A DNA stretch of 64,000 bases from Streptomyces sp. NBC_00448 (lineage in GTDB: Bacteria > Actinomycetota > Actinomycetes > Streptomycetales > Streptomycetaceae). Of the stretch, positions 18,142 to 26,925 are shown one piece after another. A program made the translations under genes and the position numbers. Numbering within the stretch: the first letter of the stretch is position 1; each line of letters opens with the position of its first letter. The stretch covers positions 5,697,501 to 5,761,500 of the forward strand of contig NZ_CP107913.1 of NCBI RefSeq assembly GCF_036014115.1, in the 5' to 3' direction. Under the pieces are notes generated by a model. That model saw only the letters and a program-made list of their open reading frames with translations, searched no databases and was not told the DNA's origin.

Positions 18142-19799
18142 ACCCCGCCGCCGTCGCTACAACCAACCCGGCCGGCACCGCCGCCGGTCCGGCCGTACCA
18201 GCAGCCGGGCACGTGACCTTCCTCGGTGCCGGGCCCGGTGACCCGGGCCTGCTGACTCTGCGCGCCGTCGAGGCACTCGCCCTCGCCGACGTGCTCGTCG
18301 GCGCCGGACACGTGCTCGACGTGGTTCGCGGCCACGCCCGCGCCGACGTGGGCACGGCCGAACCCGCCGTCAACGGTGAGGTGTTGGACACCGCCGACGC
18401 CGCCGCTGCTGCCTCACAGCTTGTCATGTCGTCCGCGCGCACCGGTAAGCGGGTGGTCCGCGCGGTGGCCGGCGACCCCGGTCTGGACGCGTCCACGGCC
18501 GAGGAGATGCTGGCCTGCGCCCACGCGGGCATCCCGTTCGAGGTCGTCCCCGGCGTCGCCGCCGCCCTCGGCGTGCCCGCGTACGCCGGCGTGCCGCTCA
18601 GCGGCGACGTCCGGTTCGTGGACGCGGCCACCGCCTCCGACCAGTGCTGGGGCGAGGTCGGCGCGAGCTCCGCGACGCTGGTGGTCTCCACCACGCTGCA
18701 GACCGTCGCGGCGGCCGCCGCCGAACTCGTCGCCGCCGGGCGCAAGCCCGACACCGCGCTGACCGTCACCGTGGCCGGCACCACCACCCGCCAGCGCACC
18801 TGGAGCGCGACCCTGGCGACCATCGCGGCCGAGCTGAAGGCGACCAAGGCGCTGCCGACGCCCGAGGGGCCGATCGCCGCGATAGCCGTGGTCGGCGAGC
18901 CCACCGCGTACCGGCGGCAGCTGTCCTGGTTCGAGACCAAGCCGCTGTTCGGCTGGCGGGTCCTGGTGCCGCGCACCAAGGAGCAGGCCGCCTCCCTGTC
19001 GGACCAGCTGCGCTCCTACGGCGCGGTCCCGCACGAGGTGCCGACCATCGCGGTCGAACCCCCGCGCACCCCGCAGCAGATGGAGCGCGCGGTCAAGGGC
19101 CTGGTCACCGGTCGCTACGAATGGATCGCGTTCACCTCGGTCAACGCGGTCAAGGCGGTCCGGGAGAAGTTCGAGGAGTACGGCCTGGACGCCCGGGCGT
19201 TCGCCGGGATAAAGGTCGCCGCCGTCGGTGAGCAGACCGCGCAGGCGCTGGTCGAGTTCGGCGTCAAGCCGGACCTGGTGCCCAGCGGTGAGCAGTCCGC
19301 CGCCGGGCTGCTGGAGGACTGGCCGCCGTACGACCCGGTCTTCGACCCGATCGACCGGGTGTTCCTGCCGCGCGCCGACATCGCCACCGAGACGCTCGTC
19401 GCCGGTCTGGTGGAACTCGGCTGGGAGGTCGACGACGTCACCGCCTACCGCACGGTGCGCGCCTCGCCCCCGCCGGCCGAGACCCGCGAGGCGATCAAGG
19501 GCGGTGGCTTCGACGCGGTGCTGTTCACCTCGTCCTCCACGGTGCGCAACCTCGTCGGGATCGCCGGCAAGCCGCACAACGTGACCGTCATCGCCTGTAT
19601 CGGGCCCGCGACCGCGAAGACGGCGGAGGAGCACGGGCTTCGGGTGGACGTGATGGCTCCCGAGCCGTCCGTGCACGCGCTCGCGCAGGCGCTCGCGGAG
19701 TTCGGGCGGGCACGACGTACCGCGGCCGAGGAAGCGGGTGATCCTGTCACGCGGCCCAGCGAGCGTCGGCCGGGGGCCCGGCGCCGCTCCCGGGTTTAA
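18138..19799 (+). CDS. hemD: Uroporphyrinogen-III synthase fused to a degenerate SUMT-like methylase domain
   Basis: A 553-residue two-domain protein. Residues 25 to about 260 have the tetrapyrrole methylase fold (VTFLGAGPGDPGLLTLRA, VPGVAAALGVPAYAGVPLS), but the substrate motif usually reading VRLKGGDPFVFGRG is VRAVAGDPGLDAST, and the HR after the GIPLT-like segment is missing. Residues about 270-525 are the HemD domain (WRVLVPRTKEQA, FTSVNAVKAV, AVGEQTAQAL, FTSSSTVRNL), which closes hydroxymethylbilane to uroporphyrinogen III. The TTG start at 18138 overlaps the hemC stop and has GGGGGAG 8 nt upstream. The fused arrangement is usual in actinomycetes. Confidence 0.92.
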   Translation: MNPAAVATTNPAGTAAGPAVPAAGHVTFLGAGPGDPGLLTLRAVEALALADVLVGAGHVLDVVRGHARADVGTAEPAVNGEVLDTADAAAAASQLVMSSARTGKRVVRAVAGDPGLDASTAEEMLACAHAGIPFEVVPGVAAALGVPAYAGVPLSGDVRFVDAATASDQCWGEVGASSATLVVSTTLQTVAAAAAELVAAGRKPDTALTVTVAGTTTRQRTWSATLATIAAELKATKALPTPEGPIAAIAVVGEPTAYRRQLSWFETKPLFGWRVLVPRTKEQAASLSDQLRSYGAVPHEVPTIAVEPPRTPQQMERAVKGLVTGRYEWIAFTSVNAVKAVREKFEEYGLDARAFAGIKVAAVGEQTAQALVEFGVKPDLVPSGEQSAAGLLEDWPPYDPVFDPIDRVFLPRADIATETLVAGLVELGWEVDDVTAYRTVRASPPPAETREAIKGGGFDAVLFTSSSTVRNLVGIAGKPHNVTVIACIGPATAKTAEEHGLRVDVMAPEPSVHALAQALAEFGRARRTAAEEAGDPVTRPSERRPGARRRSRV

Positions 19800-19802
19800 C
19801 GG

Positions 19803-20048
19803 GACCCTCCGGGGTGGATGGTCCTGTCGGTTCCGGGACCACCTGCCGGTGGGGGGGGGTGCGCGCGCCGTCCCCGCGCCCCTGGATTCGCCCGGCTCCC
19901 TCCGGGGCAAGCGCGGGGGGAGCCGCACATACACAGGGGCGCGTGGGGGTACCTCCCAGGCGAAGCTCTGGGGGAGAACGGCGCGACCAGCCCCCACCGG
20001 CGGGTGGTCCCTCAACCGGCGGGCAGGGGCACCCCGGAGGGTCAGGGG
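19803..20048. repeat. Long palindromic intergenic element A
   Basis: Outer arms of about 55 nt are imperfect inverted repeats: the left arm runs CCTCCGGGGTG, GTCGGTTCCGGGACC, ACCTGCCGGTGGGG, and the right arm runs CCCCCACCGGCGGGTGGTCCC, TCAACCGGCGGGCAGGGG, CACCCCGGAGG. Between them lies a smaller palindrome GGGGGTACCTCCCAGGCGAA to CTCTGGGGGAG (19944-19976). It fills most of the hemD-hemB gap (19800-20156). Element B at 59763 shares its arms. No gene is supported inside; predicted ORFs are strand shadows. Confidence 0.85.
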
Positions 20049-20156
20049 CCACCCCGGGAGCACCGACTTCGCGTCGGGAAGAGCACCCTGCGTACGGGCG
20101 TACCGTGGAAACCCTGGTACAGATCCGCACCCTTTTCCTGAAAGGCGGCGCAGCCG

Positions 20157-21143
20157 ATGAGCAGCCGATACGGCGAGTTCCCTGGAGCGCGGCCCAGGCG
20201 CCTCCGGACAACCCCCGCGATGCGCCGCCTGGTTGCCGAGACACGCCTGGACCCGGCGGAGCTGATCCTCCCGATGTTCGTGCGGGAGGGCGTCAGCGAG
20301 CCGGTCGAGGTCTCCTCGATGCCGGGAGTGGTCCAGCACACCCGTGACAGCCTCCGCAAGGCCGCCGTGGAGGCGGCCACCGCCGGTGTCGGCGGGCTGA
20401 TGCTCTACGGCGTGCCCGAGACCAAGGACGCGGTGGGCAGCGCCGGCACCGACCCGGACGGCATCCTCCAGCACGCGATCCGTGACGTGGTGGCCGAGGT
20501 CGGGGACGCGGCCGTGGTGATGTCCGACCTGTGCCTGGACGAGTACACCGACCACGGCCACTGCGGCGTGCTGGACGACCAGGGCCGGGTCGACAACGAC
20601 GCGACGCTGGAACGTTACGCCGAGATGGCCCGGGTGCAGGCCGACGCCGGCGTCCATGTGGTCGGCGCGTCCGGGATGATGGACGGCCAGGTCGGTGTGA
20701 CGCGCGACGCACTCGACGAGATAGGCCGCCAGGACGTGGCGATCCTCGCCTACACCGCCAAGTACGCCTCCGTGTTCTACGGCCCCTTCCGCGAGGCGGT
20801 CAACTCCTCGCTCCAGGGCGACCGAAAGACGTACCAGCAGGACCCGGCGAACTTCCGGGAGTCGATGCGCGAACTGACGCTCGACCTCGCGGAGGGCGCG
20901 GACATGGTGATGGTCAAGCCCGCGTTGCCGTATCTTGACGTGCTGAGGAAGGTCGCGGACACCGTCGACGTGCCGGTCGCGGCGTACCAGATCTCCGGTG
21001 AGTACGCGATGGTCGAGGCCGCTGCCGCGAACGGCTGGATCGACCGGGAGCGTGCGATCCTGGAGACGCTGACGTCGATCCGGCGGGCGGGTGCGAACCT
21101 GATCCTGACCTACTGGGCCACGGAAGTCGCCCAGCGGCTGTAG
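20157..21143 (+). CDS. hemB: Delta-aminolevulinic acid dehydratase (porphobilinogen synthase)
   Basis: A 328-residue TIM-barrel enzyme that condenses two 5-aminolevulinates to porphobilinogen. Both Schiff-base lysines are present, Lys202 in [14 protein letters not shown] and Lys254 in [10 protein letters not shown]. The metal site reads [14 protein letters not shown]: two of the three zinc cysteines of the E. coli type are kept and the middle one is Asp, a mixed form between Zn and Mg classes. The start ATG 20157 follows AAAGG. It continues the hem order after the palindromic spacer and may have its own promoter. Confidence 0.96.
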   Translation: MSSRYGEFPGARPRRLRTTPAMRRLVAETRLDPAELILPMFVREGVSEPVEVSSMPGVVQHTRDSLRKAAVEAATAGVGGLMLYGVPETKDAVGSAGTDPDGILQHAIRDVVAEVGDAAVVMSDLCLDEYTDHGHCGVLDDQGRVDNDATLERYAEMARVQADAGVHVVGASGMMDGQVGVTRDALDEIGRQDVAILAYTAKYASVFYGPFREAVNSSLQGDRKTYQQDPANFRESMRELTLDLAEGADMVMVKPALPYLDVLRKVADTVDVPVAAYQISGEYAMVEAAAANGWIDRERAILETLTSIRRAGANLILTYWATEVAQRL

Positions 21144-21234
21144 CGGCCGCGGTGGTCGTACGGCCCGAGCGGCCGTGGGACCGCGGCGGTCATGACGGCC
21201 GCCGGGCGCGTGTTGAGGAAAGGGGAGGGGTCCG

Positions 21235-21786
21235 ATGAGCCGGGGCATACCCTCGTGGGCCACGGTGAGCGGGCTGACCGCTGCGGCGATGGCCGCGGTG
21301 TCGGTGCTCGCGATCCAGGCCAGCGGATCGTCCCCGAGCGGCAAGCCGACCGCCGCCGGGCCCACCCCGCACCCCACCGCGACCAAGCAGCAGGCCCCGC
21401 AGGCCCCGCCGCCGGTGCCCCCGCACTCGGACACCGGCAAGCGGATCGTCTACTCGCTCTCCCAGAACCGCGTGTGGGTGGTGCCGCGCTCCGGCCCGAC
21501 CTCCACCTTCCTGGTGCAGCCGGGTACGGTGCCGGCGCAGGTGGGCACCCACTACGTGACCGGGCGCAACGCCACCGGCACCGGTGCGGACGGCGTGAAG
21601 GTCGAGCACCTGGTGTTCTTCGAGTACACCGCCGAGACCTGGGTGGCCTTCTCCGCCCCGATCGACGACACGGTGAAGGCGCCGCCCTCCTCGCTGCACA
21701 CCGGCGCCATCCGTGCCCACCGCGGCGACGAGACGAAGATCTGGAACAACACGGTCATCGGGTCCACGGTCGTCGTCCTGAAGTGA
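21235..21786 (+). CDS. Secreted/membrane-anchored protein of unknown function
   Basis: A 183-residue protein with an N-terminal hydrophobic anchor (WATVSGLTAAAMAAVSVLAIQA), a Pro/Thr/Gln-rich linker (about residues 30-65) and a C-terminal beta-rich domain starting GKRIVYSLSQNRVWVV. That start, and the TYVTGRNATGTG-like middle, recall the first strands of L,D-transpeptidase (YkuD) domains, but the HxxxxxxxSxGC active-site motif is absent, so transpeptidase activity is not expected. The ATG follows a GGAAAGGGGAGGGG run. A family member is common downstream of hemB in streptomycetes; function unknown. Confidence 0.75.
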   Translation: MSRGIPSWATVSGLTAAAMAAVSVLAIQASGSSPSGKPTAAGPTPHPTATKQQAPQAPPPVPPHSDTGKRIVYSLSQNRVWVVPRSGPTSTFLVQPGTVPAQVGTHYVTGRNATGTGADGVKVEHLVFFEYTAETWVAFSAPIDDTVKAPPSSLHTGAIRAHRGDETKIWNNTVIGSTVVVLK

Positions 21787-21808
21787 GCGCGCGCCCGGCC
21801 GGCCCGCC

Positions 21809-22744
21809 TCAGTCCCACCAGAAGGTCCAGACCCTCTCGTCCACCAGGGACTTGGCGTAGGCGCGCAGGGTGCCGGGGCCCTGCGTGATGTTGTCCGGGC
21901 AGAAGGAGAGGTGCTCGGCGGCGACGGCCTCGGCCTCCTCGACGGTGGCGGGCGGGGCGGCGACGGTGGCGGTCAGCGTGGCGAAGCCGAGGGCGACCAC
22001 GCGCAGGCCGAAACGGTCCTCCCAGGAGCGCAGCACCGCGCACAGCCGGGCCACGTCGTGCTCGTGGTTGACCGGGCCGGCCCAGCCGATGGCGGCGGGG
22101 ACGTCGGCGCTCCGGCGGGCGTACACCAGCGCCGCGCGCGGGTCCTGCAGGCGGCCGGCGCCGGTGAGAGCCGCGGTGAGTTCGGCGGCGACGGCGTCGG
22201 GCCGGCCGGCGGCGGCATCCGCGGAGGTGAGCAGCTTCGGGGCGAGGCCGGGGAAGGCGGGGCCGAACGGGGCGACCAGGTCGCGCAGTTCGTCGTCCCA
22301 CTCCGCGTCCGCCGGGTCGTCCGCGTCCTCGGCGGGGCCGGCGTCCGAGTCCTCGGCAGTGTCGTCGTCGTGGTCCGCGGATATGTCTGCGTCTGCCTCC
22401 GCGGCTTCGGCGCACAGCGGCCAGGCGTGGGCCAGGACCTCCTCGGCGTCATGGTGGCCCGGATACGACATCGCGCCAGGGTCCAACTCCCAGGCGGCAA
22501 CGTCCTCCATGCCGGGTATCCCCCCGGACTCCAGCAGCACCGGCAGCAGGCCCACCGACCGGGCCGCCGCCGGCTCCGGCCGACTGCCGGGCCCGGCCGG
22601 GGCGTCAGCGTGCCAGAGCAGCGGCTCGTGCCAGATCCCGTCGCAGGTGGTGTCGACCAGTCGCCCCGGCGGCAGCCGCAGGCCGAGAGCGGCACCGCTG
22701 GGGTCGTCCGTGAGCCGGGGGAGGGGGTTCGGAAGCATCGCCAT
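21809..22744 (-). CDS. DUF4253 domain-containing protein
   Basis: A 311-residue soluble protein. The DUF4253 domain is the last 110 residues: IGWAGPVNHEHDVARLCAVLRSWEDRFGLRVVALGFATL to SFCPDNITQGPGTLRAYAKSLVDERVWTFWWD. A central acidic linker (about residues 118-150, rich in Asp/Glu/Ala) separates it from the N-terminal part. The function is not known; related domains occur in contexts resembling toxin-immunity proteins, but nothing here suggests a toxin neighbour. The start ATG is preceded by TAGAGT ending 6 nt upstream and no Shine-Dalgarno (leaderless pattern). Confidence 0.85.
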   Translation of the reverse strand: MAMLPNPLPRLTDDPSGAALGLRLPPGRLVDTTCDGIWHEPLLWHADAPAGPGSRPEPAAARSVGLLPVLLESGGIPGMEDVAAWELDPGAMSYPGHHDAEEVLAHAWPLCAEAAEADADISADHDDDTAEDSDAGPAEDADDPADAEWDDELRDLVAPFGPAFPGLAPKLLTSADAAAGRPDAVAAELTAALTGAGRLQDPRAALVYARRSADVPAAIGWAGPVNHEHDVARLCAVLRSWEDRFGLRVVALGFATLTATVAAPPATVEEAEAVAAEHLSFCPDNITQGPGTLRAYAKSLVDERVWTFWWD

Positions 22745-22781
22745 GCCGAGACTCTAGGACCGGGTCCCGACAGCGCCCGCA

Positions 22782-22813
22782 CCGCGGTCCTCGGCGCGCA
22801 CCGAGGACCGCGG
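22782..22813 (-). terminator. Hairpin terminator of argS
   Basis: A perfect 13-bp stem (22782-22794 with 22801-22813) with a 6-nt loop, 9 nt beyond the argS stop on the minus strand. Confidence 0.85.
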
Positions 22814-22821
22814 GCACGGTC

Positions 22822-24597
22822 CTACAGGCGTTCGGGGCTGCGGATGCCCAGCAGTTCCAGGCCCTTGCTCAGGGTGCGGCCGGTCAGCTCGCACAGCAGC
22901 AGGCGGTTCTCCACCTGCGCCGGGCCGCCGTCCGCGGTCAGCACCGGGCACTGCTCGTAGAACGTGGTGAACAGCGAGGCGAGTTGGAAGAGGTACGACG
23001 CCAGCCGGTGCGGCTCGTAGCTCTCCGCGACCTCCGCGAGGCTGTCCCCGAACGCGTCCAGGTGCAGCCCCAGCGCGCGCTCGGCCGGCTCCAGGGCCAG
23101 CTCCGGGTGGGCGACGGGCCGCTGGTCGGCGCCGGCCTTCCGGAAGATGGACCGGGTCCGGGCGTACGCGTACTGGAGGTAGACGCTGGTGTCGCCGTTG
23201 AGCGAGACCATCCGGTCCAGGTCGAAGATGTAGTCCCGGCCGAGCGACGTGGACAGGTCGGCGTACTTGACCGCGCCGATGCCGACCTGCCGGCCGTTGT
23301 CCACGATCTCCTGCTCGGAAAGGCCGATCTTCTCGCCCTTCTCCCGCACCACCGCGGTGGCCCGATCGACCGCCTCGTCGAGCAGATCCTCCAGCTTGAC
23401 GCTGGCGCCGGCCCGGGTCTTGAACGGCTTGCCGTCCGCGCCCAGCACGGTGCCGAACGGGAGGTGCCGCGCCACCACGCCGTCGGTGAGCCAGCCGGCC
23501 CGCCGGGCGGTCTCGAAGACCATCCGGAAGTGCAGCGACTGCCGGACGTCCACGACGTAGAGCAGGGTGTCGGCGTGCAGGTCGCCGGTGCGGTTCCGGA
23601 TCGCGGACAGGTCGGTGGCCGCGTACCCGAAGCCGCCGTCCGACTTGCGGACGATCAGCGGGACCAGCTCGCCGTCCTTGCCCTTGATGTCGTCGAAGAA
23701 GACGCACAGCGCGCCCTCCGAGCGCACCGCCACGCCGGACTTCTCCAGCAGCTCGCAGGTCTCGACCAGCATGTCGTTGTACCCGGACTCGCCGACGATG
23801 TCGTCGTCGGCGATCTCGATGTCCAGCTTGTCGTAGACCGAGAAGAAGTAGATCTTCGACTCGTCGACGAACCGCTGCCAGGTCGCCAGCGTCTCGGGGT
23901 CGCCCGCCTGGAGGTCGACCACCCGGCGCCGGCCCCGCTCCTTGAACGCCTCGTCGGCGTCGAAGAGGGCGCGCGACGCTTTGTACAGCCGGTCGAGCCG
24001 GGACATGGACGCCTCGCCCGAGTCCGCGTCGGCGCCCTCGGTGTGGTCCAGCGCGTGCGGGTGCTCCAGCAGGTACTGGATCATCATGCCGAACTGGGTG
24101 CCCCAGTCGCCGATGTGGTGCCGCCGCACCACCCGCTCGCCCTCGAACTCCAGGATCTTCACGATCGCGTCGCCGATCACCGAGGAGCGCAGGTGGCCGA
24201 CGTGCATCTCCTTCGCCACATTCGGCTGTGCGTAGTCGACGACGGTGGTGCCGGGGGCGGCCTTCTCGGGCACGCCGAGCCGGTCGTCCGCCACGCGCAG
24301 GGCGAGGTTCGCGGTGATCGCGGAGTCGGGCACGCTGATGTTCAGGAAGCCGGGGCCTGAGACCTCGACCTGGCCGACCACCTCGTCCGTGGGCAGCGCG
24401 GCGAGCACGGCCGCGGCCAGCTCCCGCGGATTGGCCTTCGCCCGCTTGGCCAGGCCCAGCACTCCGTTGGCCTGGAAGTCCGCCCGGTCGCTTCGTCGCA
24501 GCAGCGGGTCGGCGTCGACGGCCGACGGCACCGCGGCCGCGAGGGCGGCGGAGACGCGCTGCTGGAGCGAAGCGGAGAGGGAAGCGACCGAGGCCAT
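22822..24597 (-). CDS. argS: Arginyl-tRNA synthetase
   Basis: A 591-residue class I synthetase that charges tRNA(Arg). It has the N-terminal Add-1 domain ([12 protein letters not shown]), the HIGH box as HVGHLRSS after [12 protein letters not shown], and the KMSKS equivalent as [11 protein letters not shown], typical of bacterial ArgRS, which lacks a full KMSKS. The C-terminal anticodon-binding helical domain ends [12 protein letters not shown]. The ATG at 24597 is preferred over 24657 because homologues begin MASV. Divergent from lysS across 255 nt with two DnaA boxes. Confidence 0.97.
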   Translation of the reverse strand: MASVASLSASLQQRVSAALAAAVPSAVDADPLLRRSDRADFQANGVLGLAKRAKANPRELAAAVLAALPTDEVVGQVEVSGPGFLNISVPDSAITANLALRVADDRLGVPEKAAPGTTVVDYAQPNVAKEMHVGHLRSSVIGDAIVKILEFEGERVVRRHHIGDWGTQFGMMIQYLLEHPHALDHTEGADADSGEASMSRLDRLYKASRALFDADEAFKERGRRRVVDLQAGDPETLATWQRFVDESKIYFFSVYDKLDIEIADDDIVGESGYNDMLVETCELLEKSGVAVRSEGALCVFFDDIKGKDGELVPLIVRKSDGGFGYAATDLSAIRNRTGDLHADTLLYVVDVRQSLHFRMVFETARRAGWLTDGVVARHLPFGTVLGADGKPFKTRAGASVKLEDLLDEAVDRATAVVREKGEKIGLSEQEIVDNGRQVGIGAVKYADLSTSLGRDYIFDLDRMVSLNGDTSVYLQYAYARTRSIFRKAGADQRPVAHPELALEPAERALGLHLDAFGDSLAEVAESYEPHRLASYLFQLASLFTTFYEQCPVLTADGGPAQVENRLLLCELTGRTLSKGLELLGIRSPERL

Positions 24598-24689
24598 GGA
24601 GGTGCCGTTCCGTGTGTCGGGGAGATCGGACGTGCTACGGCGAGGTAGCAGCATCATTGTCCCATGGGCCCCGCGACCGGCTCACCCAG

Positions 24690-24728
24690 TTATCCACAGG
24701 CCGCACGGTCGCCGTCGGGTTATCCACA
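24690..24728. promoter_or_regulatory. Two perfect DnaA boxes between argS and lysS
   Basis: TTATCCACA occurs at 24690-24698 and again at 24720-24728, same orientation, 30 bp apart (about three helical turns). A third, weaker TTATCCGCT follows at 24736-24744. These match the E. coli high-affinity DnaA box exactly. No origin genes are nearby, so this is not oriC; regulation of argS/lysS or DnaA titration are possible. Confidence 0.85.
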
Positions 24729-24852
24729 GGCGGGATTATCCGCTGGCGAGCGGAGGCGCCAGGTCTGGGAGAATGAACGTGCCGGGCCGCTCCGGCCGGC
24801 GGGGCCCAGGCCCCAGGAAAATCCATCGGAAACCCCCAGGAAGAAGAGGACC

Positions 24853-26580
24853 GTGGCTGCAAGCACCGAGGCCGACTGGGTCTCCCGTTTCGCGGACGAC
24901 GTCATCGCCGAGTCGGAGCGCCGCGCCCCCGGGAAACCCGTTGTCGTCGCGTCCGGGCTCAGCCCCTCCGGCCCGATCCACCTGGGAAACCTGCGGGAGG
25001 TCATGACCCCCCACCTGGTGGCCGACGAGATCCGCCGCCGCGGCATCGAGGTGCGCCACCTGATCTCCTGGGACGACTACGACCGGTACCGCAAGGTGCC
25101 CAAGGGCATCCCCGGGGTCGACGACTCGTGGGCCGAGCACATCGGCAAGCCGCTGACGTCGGTGCCCGCCCCCGCCGGCTCCGCATACCCGAACTGGGCG
25201 GAGCACTTCAAGGCCGCGATGACCGACGCGCTCGCCGTCCTCGGCGTGGAGTACGACGGCATCAGCCAGACCGCGCAGTACACCGCGGGCGCCTACCGCG
25301 ACCAGGTGCTGCACGCGATGCGGCACCGCGCCGACATCGACGCCATCCTCGCGCAGTACCGCACGAAGAAGCCCGCGCCCGCCGCCAAGCAGGGCCAGAA
25401 GCCGGTGGACGACGCGGAGCTGGCAGCGGCCGAGGGCTCGGGAGCCGCCGCGGAGGACGACGGCAGCGGCACCGGTACCGAGTACTACCCCTACAAGCCG
25501 TACTGCGCGCAGTGCGGCAAGGACCTCACCACCGTCACCGGATACGACGACGAGACCACCGAGCTGACCTACACCTGCGCCTGCGGCCACTCCGAGACGG
25601 TCCGGCTCAGCGAGTTCGACCGCGGCAAGCTGGTCTGGAAGGTCGACTGGCCGATGCGCTGGGCGTACGAAGGGGTGGTCTTCGAGCCGTCCGGCGTCGA
25701 CCACTCCTCGCCCGGGTCGTCCTTCCAGGTCGGCGGGCAGATCGTCGGGCCGATCTTCGGCGGGAAGCAGCCGATCGGGCCGATGTACGCGTTCGTCGGC
25801 ATCTCGGGGATGGCGAAGATGTCCTCCTCCAAGGGCGGCGTGCCCACCCCGGGAGACGCGCTGAGGATCATGGAGCCGCAGATCCTGCGCTGGCTCTACG
25901 CCCGCCGCCGTCCCAACCAGTCCTTCAAGATCGCCTTCGACCAGGAGATCCAGCGGCTGTACGACGAGTGGGACGCGCTGTCCCGCAAGGTCGCCGACGG
26001 CACCGTGCTGCCCGCCGACGCCGCCGCGTACGGCCGGGCCGTCGGCACCGCCCGCGGCGAACTCCCGCGCACCGTCCGCCCGCTGCCGTACCGCACCCTC
26101 GCCTCGGTCGCCGACGTGACCGCGGGCGCCGAGGCCCAGACGCTGCGCATCCTCTCCGAGCTGGACCCGGAGCACCCACTCAGCTCGCTCGACGAAGTGC
26201 GGCCCCGCCTGGACCGCGCCGAGGACTGGATCTCGACCTACGTCCCGGTCGAGCAGCGGACCGTGGTCCGCGACCACCCGGACACCGACCGGCTCGCCGC
26301 GCTCGACGACGCCGACCTCGGCGCGCTGAAGCTGCTGCTCGACGGGCTGGAGTCGCACTGGTCGCTGGACGGCCTGACAACCCTCGTCTACGCGGTGCCG
26401 AAGATCCGGGCCGGCCTCGCGCCCGACGCCAAGCCGACGCCCGAACTCAAGGTGGCCCAGCGGTCGTTCTTCGTGCTGCTCTACGAACTGCTGGTCGGCC
26501 GGGACACCGGTCCGCGGCTGCCCACCCTGCTGCTGGCCGTGGGCCAGGACCGGGTGCGTTCCCTGCTGGGCGGTGCCTGA
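24853..26580 (+). CDS. lysS: Class I (archaeal-type) lysyl-tRNA synthetase
   Basis: A 575-residue class I LysRS, unrelated to the usual class II bacterial enzyme. It has the HIGH-type motif SPSGPIHLGNLREV, the KMSKS-type motif MAKMSSSKGG, a zinc-like site CAQCGKDL...CACGH, and the C-terminal alpha-helical anticodon-binding domain. An acidic/Ala-rich insertion (about residues 175-210, before the zinc site) is extra. The GTG at 24853 with GAGGA upstream fits homologues; the longer ORF would run across the DnaA boxes. Class I LysRS in streptomycetes is known. Confidence 0.95.
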   Translation: MAASTEADWVSRFADDVIAESERRAPGKPVVVASGLSPSGPIHLGNLREVMTPHLVADEIRRRGIEVRHLISWDDYDRYRKVPKGIPGVDDSWAEHIGKPLTSVPAPAGSAYPNWAEHFKAAMTDALAVLGVEYDGISQTAQYTAGAYRDQVLHAMRHRADIDAILAQYRTKKPAPAAKQGQKPVDDAELAAAEGSGAAAEDDGSGTGTEYYPYKPYCAQCGKDLTTVTGYDDETTELTYTCACGHSETVRLSEFDRGKLVWKVDWPMRWAYEGVVFEPSGVDHSSPGSSFQVGGQIVGPIFGGKQPIGPMYAFVGISGMAKMSSSKGGVPTPGDALRIMEPQILRWLYARRRPNQSFKIAFDQEIQRLYDEWDALSRKVADGTVLPADAAAYGRAVGTARGELPRTVRPLPYRTLASVADVTAGAEAQTLRILSELDPEHPLSSLDEVRPRLDRAEDWISTYVPVEQRTVVRDHPDTDRLAALDDADLGALKLLLDGLESHWSLDGLTTLVYAVPKIRAGLAPDAKPTPELKVAQRSFFVLLYELLVGRDTGPRLPTLLLAVGQDRVRSLLGGA

Positions 26581-26925
26581 CCGGCCCCAGCGGGACAAGT
26601 GCCGGGCGGTGCCGGTCGGTGGGGGCCCCAGCGTGGTCCCTGCCGGCCGGCGCCCGCCGGGATGACGTGACGGGCCGTCGAGTCCGCTTCCATGCGCTCA
26701 CGGTCGGCGGCGCTCGGGGCAGGGGCCGGCCCGTCGGCCGTTATCGGGGTGCCCGCGATCCGCGAGGCGCGGGGCCGTACCCCGGTGTCCCGGCCGCGTG
26801 CGTCAACTGCGGTCGCCGATCGACGCGTTGACGTCCGACGCGCGCCGGCCGCAGCGGCTGAAGGGAAGTCGATCGCCCGGGCGGCGTCCCGACCACGGAC
26901 TCGTGGGGCGGCACGCCCCGTGGGA
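26581..26925. other. Intergenic region between lysS and the DUF2637 gene
   Basis: A 345-nt gap between convergent genes. It contains a short GGGGGCCCC palindrome at about 26621 and GC-rich filler. I see no gene, RNA or clear terminator; ORFs read through it are shadows. Confidence 0.5.

Noticed and set aside
18414-21440. A 1008-residue minus-strand open frame opposite hemD and hemB
   Set aside because: Antisense to hem genes and an intergenic palindrome; composition typical of a shadow frame.
24690-24744. DnaA boxes considered as a replication origin
   Set aside because: Only two perfect and one weak box, no dnaA, dnaN or AT-rich unwinding region; not an oriC.
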